Positions 35,400 through 43,895 of a stretch of 64,000 bases of DNA are shown one piece after another. This DNA is from Streptomyces sp. KL109B. Lineage in GTDB: Bacteria; Actinomycetota; Actinomycetes; Streptomycetales; Streptomycetaceae. Every line of letters begins with the position of its first letter. The first letter of the stretch is position 1. The translations under genes and the position numbers were made by a program. Under the pieces are notes generated by a model. That model saw only the letters and a program-made list of their open reading frames with translations, did not search any database and had not been told where the DNA came from. Location of the stretch: contig NZ_JASERL010000001.1 in NCBI RefSeq assembly GCF_030766935.1, forward strand, positions 248,001-312,000, written 5' to 3'.

Positions 35400-35903
35400 A
35401 TGAGCATGGACGAGCGGAGGATCGCGGCCCGGTTCGCCGGCTTCGACCAGGACGGCAACGGATACATCGACCGCGAGGACTTCTACGTCGCCGCGAAGGC
35501 GCTGCTCACCGAGTTCGGCGTCACGGCGCGGTCCGGGCGGGGGCAGGCGTTGTTCGCCGGGGCCGAGGCGTTCTGGCAGGGCATGGCCGGGATCGCGGAC
35601 GTCGACGGGGACCAGCGGGTGACCCGTGAGGAGTTCGTCACCGGGGCCGTGAAGCGGTTGCGGGACAATCCGGATCGGTTTGCCGAGATCGCCCGGCCGT
35701 TTCTGCGGGGGGCGATGGCGGTGGCCGACGCGGAGGGGGTCGGGGTGAGCCCCGACACCGCGCAGCGTGTTCTGAGGGTGGTCGGTGTCGAGGCGGAGGT
35801 GGCGCGGGCGGCGGTTGCGGCGCTGGACGCGGATGACGCGGGGCGTATCTCGGAGGACGTCGCGGTCCGTGCCTTCGCGCGCTACTTCACCGTTCCGGAA
35901 TAG
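35400..35903 (+). CDS. EF-hand calcium-binding protein
   Basis: 167 residues. EF loop 1 at 16-27 (DQDGNGYIDRED, with Asp instead of Glu at position 12), a canonical loop 2 (DVDGDQRVTREE) near 65, and a degenerate third loop (DADDAGRISEDV) near 145. Calexcitin-like helical fold, cytosolic. Divergent from the Trypco1 operon with 215 bp between. ATG 35400 with GAGAGG upstream. Role in Streptomyces calcium buffering or signalling is known only by family. Confidence 0.85.
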   Translation: MSMDERRIAARFAGFDQDGNGYIDREDFYVAAKALLTEFGVTARSGRGQALFAGAEAFWQGMAGIADVDGDQRVTREEFVTGAVKRLRDNPDRFAEIARPFLRGAMAVADAEGVGVSPDTAQRVLRVVGVEAEVARAAVAALDADDAGRISEDVAVRAFARYFTVPE

Positions 35904-35936
35904 CGACACCGTCATTGCGCCCACCCGGCGTTGCGG

Positions 35937-35986
35937 CCCCGGGGCGCTGCCCCGGACCCCGCTCCTCAAGCGCCGGAGGGGCTTGA
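35937..35986 (+). repeat. Dispersed palindromic element, copy 6
   Basis: CCCCGGGGCGCTGCCCCGG through GGAGGGGCTTGA. On the minus strand it provides the last codons (SPSGA) and the TGA stop of the acyl-CoA synthetase. Confidence 0.85.
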
Positions 35987-37516
35987 TTGGCTGAAGCGGT
36001 CCCGCAGTTGGTACTTGAGGACCTTGCGGAGCGTTTCGTTGCGCGGCAACGCGTCCATCACCTCCAATTGTTCCGGCAGCTTGAACGTGGACAGGCCCTG
36101 TTCGCGCAGGTACGTCGTGAGGGCCGGCAGGGTCAACTCGGTGGCGCCCTCGCGCAGTTCGAGGACCGCGCAGACCCGTTCGCCGCGTTCCGCGTCCGGC
36201 AGGCCGATGACGGCCGCCTCCTGGACCGAGGGGTGTTCGTGGAGGAGGTCCTCGATCTCCTTCGCGGAGATGTTCTCGCCCTTGCGGATGATGACGTCCT
36301 TGGCGCGGCCGGTGAGGACCAGGTGGCCGGAGGGCAGGACGTGGCCGAGGTCGCCCGTGATGAGGAAGCCGTCCTCGTCGAAGGCCTCCGCGGTCTGGCG
36401 CGGGTCGAGGTAGCCCTGGCAGACGGCCTCGCCGCGCAGTCGTACGGCGCCGTCGACGCCCGGCGGCACCTGCTTGCCGTCGGCGTCGACGACGCGGATC
36501 TCCATGCCCTCGGGAGGGCGGCCCTCCGTCGTGGCCAGCATGTCGGCGGTGTCGTCCGGTGCGCCCATCGTGATCATGGGGACTTCGGACATGCCGTATC
36601 CGTGGGTGAGTTGGACGCCCATCTCGCGGACGACCGAGTGGTAGACCTCCGGCGGTTTGGGCGCTCCGCCGCCCGCGAGCAGGCGGAGGGACGGGATCAA
36701 CTTCTCGTCCGGCTGCTTGCGTTGTTCGGTCAGGAACATCGAGTAGAAGGCGGTCGAGCCGCCCGCGACGGTCACTGAGTGGCGCCGGTACTCGCCGAGG
36801 GAGTCCGGCATCGCGAAGTGCTCGAACATCGCCGCGGGGAACCCGTACAGGAGCAGCATCACCGTGTAGTCGGGGCCCGCTATGTGCGCGTACGGGAAGG
36901 CCATCGAGCCGACGTCCGAGGCGGACAGGTGCAGGGCGTGGGCCAGGCAGGAGCCGCCCGCGATCAGCGAACGGTCCGTGTGCAGCACGCCCTTGGGGTC
37001 GGAGGTGGTGCCGGACGTCCAGTAGATCCAGCGGACGTCGGTTCCGGAGGAGGGCGGCGGCGGGAGCGTCGACGGGTCGCCGGTCGGCAGGTCCTCGTAC
37101 GCCTCGAAGATGCCCTTCGCGCCGAGTCGCCGCGCCATTTCCGTGTGGTCGAAGCCGCGCCACGTACCCGGTGTCGCGAAGAACTCGGCCTTCGACTCCC
37201 GTAGCGCGAAGCCGACTTCGCGGTCCCGGTAGAAGGGGATGATCGGCGACTGCGTCGCGCCGATGCGGGCGAGGGCGAAGGAGAGCAGGGCCGTTTCGAT
37301 GCGGGTGGGCAGTTGCCAGGCCACCACCGTGCCGGGGCGGATGCCCAGGTCGTACAGGCCCGCCGCGATCCGTTCGGCGTCGTCGCGCAGTCCGCCGAAG
37401 GTGAGGGTGCGGTCGCCCTGGAGGAACACCGGGCGGTCGGGGGTGAGTTCGGCCCGGCGTTCCACCAGGTCCCAGAGCGTGCGCGAGGCGCCCAGGGCGT
37501 GTGCGGTGTCGGTCAT
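35966..37516 (-). CDS. Acyl-CoA synthetase (ANL family)
   Basis: 516 residues. Core motifs: WTSGTTSDPKGVLHTD (ATP loop), LTHGYGMSEVPM, and LTGRAKDVIIRKGENISAKE. C-terminal catalytic Lys is in ETLRKVLKYQL. It activates a carboxylic acid to its CoA ester and is a cyclohexanecarboxylate-CoA ligase-like type found in steroid and alicyclic catabolism. Start ATG 37516 with GAAGGGG upstream. Divergent from the amidohydrolase gene across two CTGAC-N5-GTCAG sites. Terminal residues come from the dispersed element. Confidence 0.88.
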   Translation of the reverse strand: MTDTAHALGASRTLWDLVERRAELTPDRPVFLQGDRTLTFGGLRDDAERIAAGLYDLGIRPGTVVAWQLPTRIETALLSFALARIGATQSPIIPFYRDREVGFALRESKAEFFATPGTWRGFDHTEMARRLGAKGIFEAYEDLPTGDPSTLPPPPSSGTDVRWIYWTSGTTSDPKGVLHTDRSLIAGGSCLAHALHLSASDVGSMAFPYAHIAGPDYTVMLLLYGFPAAMFEHFAMPDSLGEYRRHSVTVAGGSTAFYSMFLTEQRKQPDEKLIPSLRLLAGGGAPKPPEVYHSVVREMGVQLTHGYGMSEVPMITMGAPDDTADMLATTEGRPPEGMEIRVVDADGKQVPPGVDGAVRLRGEAVCQGYLDPRQTAEAFDEDGFLITGDLGHVLPSGHLVLTGRAKDVIIRKGENISAKEIEDLLHEHPSVQEAAVIGLPDAERGERVCAVLELREGATELTLPALTTYLREQGLSTFKLPEQLEVMDALPRNETLRKVLKYQLRDRFSQSSPSGA

Positions 37517-37554
37517 CTTCCGTACCCCTTCGAGGTCACGGCCATCGCCGTCAG

Positions 37555-37569
37555 CTGACGGGTTGTCAG
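37555..37569. promoter_or_regulatory. Shared operator, site 1 (CTGAC-N5-GTCAG)
   Basis: CTGACGGGTTGTCAG: perfect 5-bp arms and 5-bp spacer, 40 bases before the acyl-CoA synthetase start. Confidence 0.7.
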
Positions 37570-37632
37570 ATATGGCTGAGAGCGTAAGACCGCGCTCCTT
37601 GTCGGTCCAGGGGTGCGGGGATAGCCTGGAAT

Positions 37633-37647
37633 CTGACGGGCCATCAG
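37633..37647. promoter_or_regulatory. Shared operator, site 2
   Basis: CTGACGGGCCATCAG: one arm mismatch, but extended TCTGA/TCAGA symmetry. 24 bases before the amidohydrolase start. Confidence 0.65.
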
Positions 37648-37670
37648 ATGACGAGATGTCAGGGGTGCTC

Positions 37671-38864
37671 ATGACTGAACTGCCGCGCATCGTCAGCGTC
37701 GACGACCATGTGATCGAACCGCCGCACCTCTTCGAGACCTGGCTGCCGGCCAAGTACCGGGACAAGGGGCCGAAGCCGCTGACCGAGGGGATCGGTGAAC
37801 TCGCCTACGTGGCGGGCAAGTACCAGATCACGATGGACCCGGACGGTCCGCCCACCGACTGGTGGATCTACGAGGACCTCAAGTTCCCGTACAAGCGCAA
37901 CATCGCCGCCGTCGGCTTCGACCGCGACGACATGACCCTCGAAGGCATCACGCGCGCGGAGATGCGGCGCGGGTGCTGGGACCCGAAGGCGCGCCTCGCG
38001 GACATGGACCTCAACCACGTCGAGGCCAGCCTCTGCTTCCCGACGTTCCCGCGCTTCTGCGGGCAGACGTTCGCCGAGGCGCACGACAAGGAGGTCGCGC
38101 TCGCCTGCGTGCGCGCCTACAACGACTGGATGGTCGAGGAGTGGTGCGGCGACAGCGGCGGGCGGCTCATCCCGCTGTGCATCATCCCGCTGTGGGACGT
38201 CGAGCTGGCCGTCGCGGAGATCAAGCGCAACGCCGCGCGGGGCGTGAAGGCCGTGACCTTCTCCGAGATCCCGACCCACCTGGGGCTGCCGTCCATCCAC
38301 TCCGGCTACTGGGACCCGTTCTTCGCCGTGTGCCAGGAGACCGGGACCGTCGTCAACATGCACATCGGCTCCAGCTCCCAGATGCCGGCCGCGTCCCCGG
38401 ACGCGCCGCCCGCCGTGCAGGCCTCGCTCAGCTTCAACAACGCGATGGCCTCGATGATGGACTTCCTGTTCAGCGGGGTGCTGGTCAAGTACCCGCGGCT
38501 CAAGCTCGCCTACAGCGAAGGGCAGATGGGGTGGATTCCGTACGCCCTTGAGCGTGCGGACGACGTGTGGGAGGAGCACCGGGCGTGGGGCGGCGTGCGG
38601 GACCTGATCCCCGAGCCCCCGTCCTCGTACTACTACCGGCAGATCTTCTGCTGCTTCTTCCGCGACAAGCACGGAGTGGCGTCCCTCGACACCGTCGGCC
38701 GGGACAACGCGACGTTCGAGACGGACTACCCGCACGTCGACTCGACCTTCCCGAACACCAAGGAGGTCGCCCTCGACCACGTGAAGGGACTCGACGACGA
38801 GACGATCTACAAGCTGATGCGCGGCAACGCCATCCGCATGCTCGATCTCGACCTCGACAAGTAG
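37671..38864 (+). CDS. Amidohydrolase-family protein (ACMSD-like)
   Basis: 397 residues, TIM-barrel metal hydrolase. SVDDHVIEPPHLFETWLP gives the first metal site, VVNMHIGSSSQMP the central His, and ATFETDYPHVDSTFPN the late Asp. Close to the amidohydrolase_2 (decarboxylase/hydrolase) group common in actinobacterial steroid and terpenoid clusters. Start ATG 37671 is favoured by AGGGG about six bases upstream; ATG 37656 is possible. Followed after 13 bases by an acyl-CoA dehydrogenase. Confidence 0.87.
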   Translation: MTELPRIVSVDDHVIEPPHLFETWLPAKYRDKGPKPLTEGIGELAYVAGKYQITMDPDGPPTDWWIYEDLKFPYKRNIAAVGFDRDDMTLEGITRAEMRRGCWDPKARLADMDLNHVEASLCFPTFPRFCGQTFAEAHDKEVALACVRAYNDWMVEEWCGDSGGRLIPLCIIPLWDVELAVAEIKRNAARGVKAVTFSEIPTHLGLPSIHSGYWDPFFAVCQETGTVVNMHIGSSSQMPAASPDAPPAVQASLSFNNAMASMMDFLFSGVLVKYPRLKLAYSEGQMGWIPYALERADDVWEEHRAWGGVRDLIPEPPSSYYYRQIFCCFFRDKHGVASLDTVGRDNATFETDYPHVDSTFPNTKEVALDHVKGLDDETIYKLMRGNAIRMLDLDLDK

Positions 38865-38877
38865 GGGCCCGGAGTCC

Positions 38878-40026
38878 ATGGACCTCACGTACACGGACGA
38901 GGAAGAAGTGTTCCGGGCGCGGCTTCGGGAGTGGCTGGGCGGCGTGCTGCCCACGCTGCCACCGAAGCCTTCGCCCGACGACTGGCCCGGCAGACGCACG
39001 TACGACATGGGGTGGCAGCGCCGCCTGTACGACGCCGGGTACGGGGACGTGCACTGGGACGCCTCGCCGACCAAGCGGCTCATCTTCCTTGAGGAGACGG
39101 AGAAGGCGGGAGCGCCCTACGTAGGCGCGAATTTCGTCGGGCTGCTGCACGCCGGGCCGACGATCGCCGCGGAGGGCAGCCCCGAGCAGCGGGATCGGTG
39201 GCTCGCGCCGATCCTGCGCGGGGACGAGGTGTGGTGCCAGGGGTTCAGCGAACCCGACGCGGGATCCGACCTCGCGTCCCTGCGCACGCGCGCGTGGCGC
39301 GACGGGGACGACTACGTAGTGAGCGGTTCGAAGATCTGGACCTCGCACGCCGAAGTCGCCGACTGGTGCGAACTCCTTGTGCGCACGGATGCCGATGCCG
39401 CGAAGCACAAGGGGATCTCCTGGCTAGCCATGCCGATGGACGCACCGGGGATCACGGTGCGGCCGCTGCGCACGCTCGCCGGGTCCACGGAGTTCGCCGA
39501 GATGTTCCTCGACGAGGTCCGCGTGCCCGTCGGCAACCGGGTCGGCGCGGAGAACGACGGCTGGCGGGTGACCATGGTGACCCTGTCGTTCGAGCGCGGC
39601 ACCGCGTTCGTCGGCGAGGTCGTCGCCTGTCGGCGCGTGCTCGGCGAACTGGCGGCCCACGCGCGCAAGACCGGCCGCTGGGACGACGCCGTGCTGCGCC
39701 GCGAACTCGCGCTGCTTTCGGCCGAGTTCAGCGCGCTGTGGCGGCTCACGCAGTGGAACGTGAGCGAGGCGCAGGCCACGGGTGGGGTGCCGGGCGTGGG
39801 CGGGTCCGTGTTCAAGCTGCGGTACTCGCACGCGCGGCAGCGGCTGTACGACGTCGCGGCGCAGGTCCTCGGCGCGGCGGGCGCGCTCGACATCGGGCAG
39901 CAGTGGACGCTCGACCGGCTGTCGTCCTTGTCGTACACGATCGCCGCCGGCACCTCGCAGATCCAGCGCAACATCGTCGCCGAGCGGATCCTCGGACTGC
40001 CGAAGTCCTCGAAAGGGGGAAGGTAG
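38878..40026 (+). CDS. Acyl-CoA dehydrogenase (large partner)
   Basis: 382 residues. GFSEPDAGSDLASLRTRA and GSKIWTSHAEVADWCELLVR bind FAD and substrate. The C-terminal loop reads SYTIAAGTSQIQRNIVAERI: alanine stands where many dehydrogenases have the catalytic Glu of the YEGT loop. Followed only two bases later by a shorter dehydrogenase, the pairing known from alpha2beta2 heterotetrameric steroid side-chain dehydrogenases (FadE26-27, FadE28-29 types). Confidence 0.88.
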   Translation: MDLTYTDEEEVFRARLREWLGGVLPTLPPKPSPDDWPGRRTYDMGWQRRLYDAGYGDVHWDASPTKRLIFLEETEKAGAPYVGANFVGLLHAGPTIAAEGSPEQRDRWLAPILRGDEVWCQGFSEPDAGSDLASLRTRAWRDGDDYVVSGSKIWTSHAEVADWCELLVRTDADAAKHKGISWLAMPMDAPGITVRPLRTLAGSTEFAEMFLDEVRVPVGNRVGAENDGWRVTMVTLSFERGTAFVGEVVACRRVLGELAAHARKTGRWDDAVLRRELALLSAEFSALWRLTQWNVSEAQATGGVPGVGGSVFKLRYSHARQRLYDVAAQVLGAAGALDIGQQWTLDRLSSLSYTIAAGTSQIQRNIVAERILGLPKSSKGGR

Positions 40027-40028
40027 GC

Positions 40029-40886
40029 GTGCATTTCCAACTGACCGAGGAACAGCGGGCGTTGCGGGACGGGACGCGTGACCTCCTTGAGGGGCGGTTC
40101 GACCGGGACGCGCTGCGGGCGGCGGTCGACCGGCCCGGCGTCGACCGGGAGTTGTGGCGCGAGCTGGGCGAGGCAGGGCTTTTCGCGCTCTGCCTCCCGG
40201 AGGCCGAGGGTGGCGTCGGGCTCGGACTGCCGGAGGCGGTCGTCGTGTTCGAGGAGTGCGGGCGGGCGCTGCTCCCGGGGCCGTTGGTGGCGACGTTCCT
40301 CGCGGCGGGCGAGGTCGAGGGCGCCGCGTCCGGCGAGACGGTGGTGACGGCGCCGTACGGCTCGCTGCTGCCGTGGCGGGACGCGGCGGACGTGGTGCGC
40401 GGCGACACGGCGGGCGCCCGCCCGATCGCCTCCGCCGACCCGCTCACCCCCCTCCACGCACTCCCCGAACCCGCCCCCGTCCCCCTCGAAGCGACCCTCC
40501 TGTACGCCGCCGAACAGCTCGGCTCGGCCGGGCGAACGCTCGACATGGCGGTCCAACACGCCCGGGACCGTGAGCAGTTCGGCCAGCCGATCGGGGCGTT
40601 CCAGGCGGTGAAGCACCTGTGCGCCGAGATGCTCGTGCGGGTCGAGCTGGCCCGCGCCGCCGTGTACGCCGCGGCCGTCACCCGCGACCCCGTGGAGGTC
40701 GCCGCGGCCCGACTGCTCGCCGACGAGGCCGCGACGCAGGGCGCCCGCGACAGCCTCCAGGTGCACGGCGGCATGGGCTTCACCTGGGAGGCAGACGTAC
40801 ATCTGCACCTGAAGCGGGCTTGGCTGCGGGCCGAGTTGGGCGGCAGCGCGCGGGGTGCGGAGGAGGTGCTGGCGGCCGCGCTCTGA
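40029..40886 (+). CDS. Acyl-CoA dehydrogenase (short partner)
   Basis: 285 residues, about 100 shorter than a typical dehydrogenase. N-terminal helices (LTEEQRALRDGTRDLLEG) and a C-terminal bundle (HARDREQFGQPIGAFQAVKH, QVHGGMGFTWEADVHLHLKR) remain, but the middle beta domain is much reduced, with no clear FAD loop. Likely the non-FAD-loop half of a heteromeric enzyme with the upstream gene. GTG start; SD is GGAAGG inside the upstream gene's end. Confidence 0.87.
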   Translation: MHFQLTEEQRALRDGTRDLLEGRFDRDALRAAVDRPGVDRELWRELGEAGLFALCLPEAEGGVGLGLPEAVVVFEECGRALLPGPLVATFLAAGEVEGAASGETVVTAPYGSLLPWRDAADVVRGDTAGARPIASADPLTPLHALPEPAPVPLEATLLYAAEQLGSAGRTLDMAVQHARDREQFGQPIGAFQAVKHLCAEMLVRVELARAAVYAAAVTRDPVEVAAARLLADEAATQGARDSLQVHGGMGFTWEADVHLHLKRAWLRAELGGSARGAEEVLAAAL

Positions 40887-40909
40887 CCCGCGTACGAGAT
40901 CTCGCGAAG

Positions 40910-40944
40910 GCGCCGCGCGTCCGGAAAGCGAACGCGCGGCGCCC
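40910..40944 (+). terminator. Terminator after the dehydrogenase pair
   Basis: GGCGCCGCGCGT and ACGCGCGGCGCC form a perfect 12-bp stem with an 11-base loop, starting 24 bases after the stop. Confidence 0.75.
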
Positions 40945-41381
40945 GGAGCGGACGGCCTGAGCAAGGGTGCACGCACAGTGACGGTGCGTGGTTATCGGGT
41001 TGTGTCCTGCGGGGGGCTCGTCACGGCGCGGAGTCGGCCTCCGGCTCCGGTACCTTGTGGCAGATGCGAGTGGTGCTGAATCCGGGCCAAGGCGCCGGTG
41101 TTGCCTCCGAGGCGGCTCCGGGGCTCGCGATGTGCGCCGCTCGCAGCGCGCGGCGGGGTTTCACACCCGCCTGTTCGAGCGCCGGCGAGGCGCGTCGCAC
41201 AGTATGCCGCACGCGTACTCCTTCGCGCTGGAATATGCCCGAAGCGCTTGTTGGGGTGACTGTACGTCAACCATGCTGTGTCTCAAGGGGTTCACGTTCC
41301 GTGATCCCTCTCACTGGACAGCACGGTAAGTGGCGCGAGGCAGAACGCCAGCGGTCCCGCCGGATTCGGATGGTGTGAGCG
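40945..41381. other. 437-bp stretch without a convincing gene
   Basis: An open frame at 41055-41378 (+) ends just before the ATPase, but its composition is Arg/Cys-rich and lacks an SD. I see no hairpin or tandem repeat; it presumably holds the promoter of the next gene. Confidence 0.5.
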
Positions 41382-41837
41382 GTGCAGGTGCTTCAGGTTC
41401 AACTGGAGGTCGGAGCCGACCCCGCGGAGGTGGGGCGGGCCCGTAGGTGGGCGCGCTCGCGCCTCGCCGGTTCGGGGATAGAGGCCGACGAGTCATTGGC
41501 GGAGACGCTGATCCTGATCGTCTCCGAACTGGTCACCAACGCCGTGGTGCACACGGGCCATCCGGCCGTGCTGCGCATGGCGCTGCCCAGCGACGTCCCC
41601 GCGGCCTGCCTCGGCACCGTGCGCGTGGAGGTGGTCGACACCAGCGCGCGGCCGCCGACGCCCCGGCACGCGGACGGCGAGGAGACGAACGGGCGCGGGC
41701 TCGAACTCGTCGACGGTCTCGCGGACCGCTGGGGCTGGCAGGCCGAGGGCGCGGGCAAGGCGATCTGGTGCGAGATCGACCAGTGCGCGGCGGCGACGAG
41801 CGGCGCGTTCTCCGGTGTGACGTTCGAGGCGGTGTGA
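41382..41837 (+). CDS. RsbW/SpoIIAB-type ATP-binding protein
   Basis: 151 residues, HATPase_c_2 fold. N box ELVTNAVVHTGHP, G1 VEVVDTS, and G2 NGRGLELVDGLADRWG. Members are anti-sigma kinases that phosphorylate STAS proteins. GTG start; GTGTGAGC upstream is a weak SD. Single gene between two terminators. The STAS protein at 30182 is a possible partner (inference). Confidence 0.88.
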   Translation: MQVLQVQLEVGADPAEVGRARRWARSRLAGSGIEADESLAETLILIVSELVTNAVVHTGHPAVLRMALPSDVPAACLGTVRVEVVDTSARPPTPRHADGEETNGRGLELVDGLADRWGWQAEGAGKAIWCEIDQCAAATSGAFSGVTFEAV

Positions 41838-41848
41838 CCGCACACGAA

Positions 41849-41879
41849 GTGGCGCGGCCTCCCGAAGGGGCCGCGCCAC
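41849..41879. terminator. Two-way terminator, ATPase / cyclase
   Basis: GTGGCGCGGCC pairs with GGCCGCGCCAC (11 bp) and CTTTCGTTTC follows. It lies between convergent genes. Confidence 0.75.
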
Positions 41880-41904
41880 CTTTCGTTTCCGGCTGGGTTT
41901 CCGG

Positions 41905-42831
41905 TCAGAACACCGCCACCGGAGCCACCGGCGTCCCCGTCCCGCCCTTGAAGGGCTCCGGCATGGCCGACAGCAGGAACGAGTAACTCCCGATCTCTCC
42001 ACAGGCTGTGGACAAAGTTTCCAGATTCCAGTTCTGGCCCTGGAGCATCCCCATCTCGACCAGGTCGAGCGCGTGCACCGGCAGCCACAGGTTCTCGATC
42101 TCCGGCGGGAAGATCTCGAAGGTCAGGGTGTCGTTCGCGACGGCCGCCACGTCCCGCGCGTGGAACCACTCCGGCGTACGCACCGAAAGGCCCGGTGACG
42201 GATAGCCGTAGCCGTGCTTGTCCCCGGCCAGGTACACCTGGATCTGCCCCGTCCGTACGAGCACGATGTCGCCGGCCCGCACCGTCACCCGCCCGAACTC
42301 GGCCGCCTCGTCGAGGTCTTCGGGCGTGACCGCGTGATCGCCCGGCAGCCGGTCGACCCCCTTCGCCGCCGCTACGTCGAGCAGCACGCCGCGCGAGACG
42401 ATGTACGGCGCCTTGTCGATCCCGCTGAACTGGGCGCCGTGGTGCGCGGTGATGGTGTCGGCGGGGCGGCCGTTGTAGAGCTTGCCCGAGTGCGATACGT
42501 GCGTGAGGGCGTCCCAGTGGGTGGCCGCCTGGAGGCCCATCGTCACCGCGTCGTCGCTGGTGGCGACGGTCTCCGGGCCGAAGATCTCCTGGTTGATCTG
42601 CACCATCGTGTGGAACGGGTTGATGCGTCCCGGGATCAGGCCCGACTGGACGCCGTCCTCCTTGAGGGGCAGCGCGAGCGGGACGCGGCGGCCCGTGCGG
42701 ACCTCGGTGGCGGCCTCGCGCACGACGTCGTCGGTGACGAGATTCAGGGTGCCGATCTCGTCGGCCTCCCCCCAACGCCCCCAGTTGTTCACGCGTTTGG
42801 CGATGTCGTGGAACTCGGCGGGCAGGGGCAT
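41905..42831 (-). CDS. Cyclase-family (kynurenine formamidase-like) metal hydrolase
   Basis: 308 residues. The metal motif HWDALTHVSHSGKLYNG corresponds to HxGTHxDxPxH of the family in a divergent form, with GAQFSGIDKAPYIVSRGVLL and AGDIVLVRTGQ. It may open a lactone, imide or formamide ring. ATG 42831 with GGGAGGA. Divergent from the SDR gene; an operator site sits between. Confidence 0.85.
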   Translation of the reverse strand: MPLPAEFHDIAKRVNNWGRWGEADEIGTLNLVTDDVVREAATEVRTGRRVPLALPLKEDGVQSGLIPGRINPFHTMVQINQEIFGPETVATSDDAVTMGLQAATHWDALTHVSHSGKLYNGRPADTITAHHGAQFSGIDKAPYIVSRGVLLDVAAAKGVDRLPGDHAVTPEDLDEAAEFGRVTVRAGDIVLVRTGQIQVYLAGDKHGYGYPSPGLSVRTPEWFHARDVAAVANDTLTFEIFPPEIENLWLPVHALDLVEMGMLQGQNWNLETLSTACGEIGSYSFLLSAMPEPFKGGTGTPVAPVAVF

Positions 42832-42924
42832 GGGGTCCTCCCGGGTGTGGTGTTCCAGATCTTGTGCTCCGGCGTCTTGTCTTCCGGCGGTCGGCAGGTC
42901 GTACACTCCGACCGGAGTGAAAAT

Positions 42925-42939
42925 CTAACGGACCGTCAG
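42925..42939. promoter_or_regulatory. Shared operator, site 3
   Basis: CTAACGGACCGTCAG, one mismatch to CTGAC-N5-GTCAG. 22 bases before the SDR start and 93 from the cyclase start. Confidence 0.6.
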
Positions 42940-42961
42940 AAACCGCGGGAAGGGGCCGGGC

Positions 42962-43876
42962 ATGGGGAACTTCTTGGCAGGCAAGGTCGTCGCCGTCACG
43001 GGAGCGGGGCGAGGCATCGGGCGGGCGGTGGCCCTCGCGTGCGCGGCGGAGGGCGCCAAGGTCGTCGTCAACGACTACGGGGTGTCCATAGAAGGCGGAG
43101 AGCCCACGTCGGAAGTGGCGCAGGGCGTCGTCAAGGAGATCGAGTCGGCGGGCGGCACGGCCGTCGCGGTCGCCGACGACGTGTCCTCCATGGCCGGCGG
43201 CCAGCGCATCGTGGACACGGCCGTCAGCGAGTACGGGCGGATCGACGGCGTCGTCTGCGTCGCCGGGATCCTGCGCGAGCGGATGCTGTTCAACATGTCC
43301 GAGGACGAGTGGGATCCGGTCGTCCAGACCCACCTCAAGGGCACCTTCACCGTCTTCCGGGCCGCGGCCGCCGTCATGCGCAAGCAGAAGTCCGGCACGC
43401 TCATCGGCTTCACCAGCGGCAACCACCAGGGCTCCGTCGCCCAGGCCAACTACAGCTCGGCCAAGGGCGGCATCATCTCGCTGGTGCGCAGCGCGGCCCT
43501 CGGCCTCAACAAGTACGGCGTCACCGCGAACGCCGTCGCCCCCGTGGCCCGTACCCGCATGTCGGCGAACGTGCCGATGGAGCTGAAGGAGATCGGGGAG
43601 CCCGAGGACGTCGCCGCGTTCGTCGTCTACCTGCTCAGTGAGCGGGCCCGCGAGGAGCAGATCACCGGGCAGGTCTACACGGTCGCCGGGCCGAAGATCG
43701 CCGTGTGGGCGCAGCCGCGCGAGCTGCGCGCCGGGTACGCGGAGGGCGGGTCCTGGACGCCGGAGAAGATCGCCGACTTCCTGCCGGGGGCGGTGGGCAC
43801 CGACCCCATGCCGATGCTTGAGCAGCTCCAGGAGATGGCTCGGGCGGCGGCCGCCAAGGAACGGCCCAACCAGTAA
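42962..43876 (+). CDS. Short-chain dehydrogenase/reductase (3-hydroxyacyl-CoA type)
   Basis: 304 residues. NAD(P) loop VTGAGRGIGRAVALAC, NDYG, FTSGNHQGSVAQANYSSAKG with catalytic Ser, Tyr and Lys, and a long C-terminal extension (PRELRAGYAEGGSWTPEKIA) like the dehydrogenase unit of multifunctional beta-oxidation enzymes and 17-beta-HSD type 4. Likely oxidises a 3-hydroxyacyl-CoA. GGGAAGGGGCC is the SD. First gene of a rightward operon SDR, dehydrogenase, ADH. Confidence 0.9.
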   Translation: MGNFLAGKVVAVTGAGRGIGRAVALACAAEGAKVVVNDYGVSIEGGEPTSEVAQGVVKEIESAGGTAVAVADDVSSMAGGQRIVDTAVSEYGRIDGVVCVAGILRERMLFNMSEDEWDPVVQTHLKGTFTVFRAAAAVMRKQKSGTLIGFTSGNHQGSVAQANYSSAKGGIISLVRSAALGLNKYGVTANAVAPVARTRMSANVPMELKEIGEPEDVAAFVVYLLSERAREEQITGQVYTVAGPKIAVWAQPRELRAGYAEGGSWTPEKIADFLPGAVGTDPMPMLEQLQEMARAAAAKERPNQ

Positions 43877-43895
43877 CGGACGGGGGTGGCGGGGC

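Noticed and set aside
41055..41378. Open frame just upstream of the ATPase
   Set aside because: Arg/Cys-rich, poor third-position GC bias and no SD; treated as non-coding.
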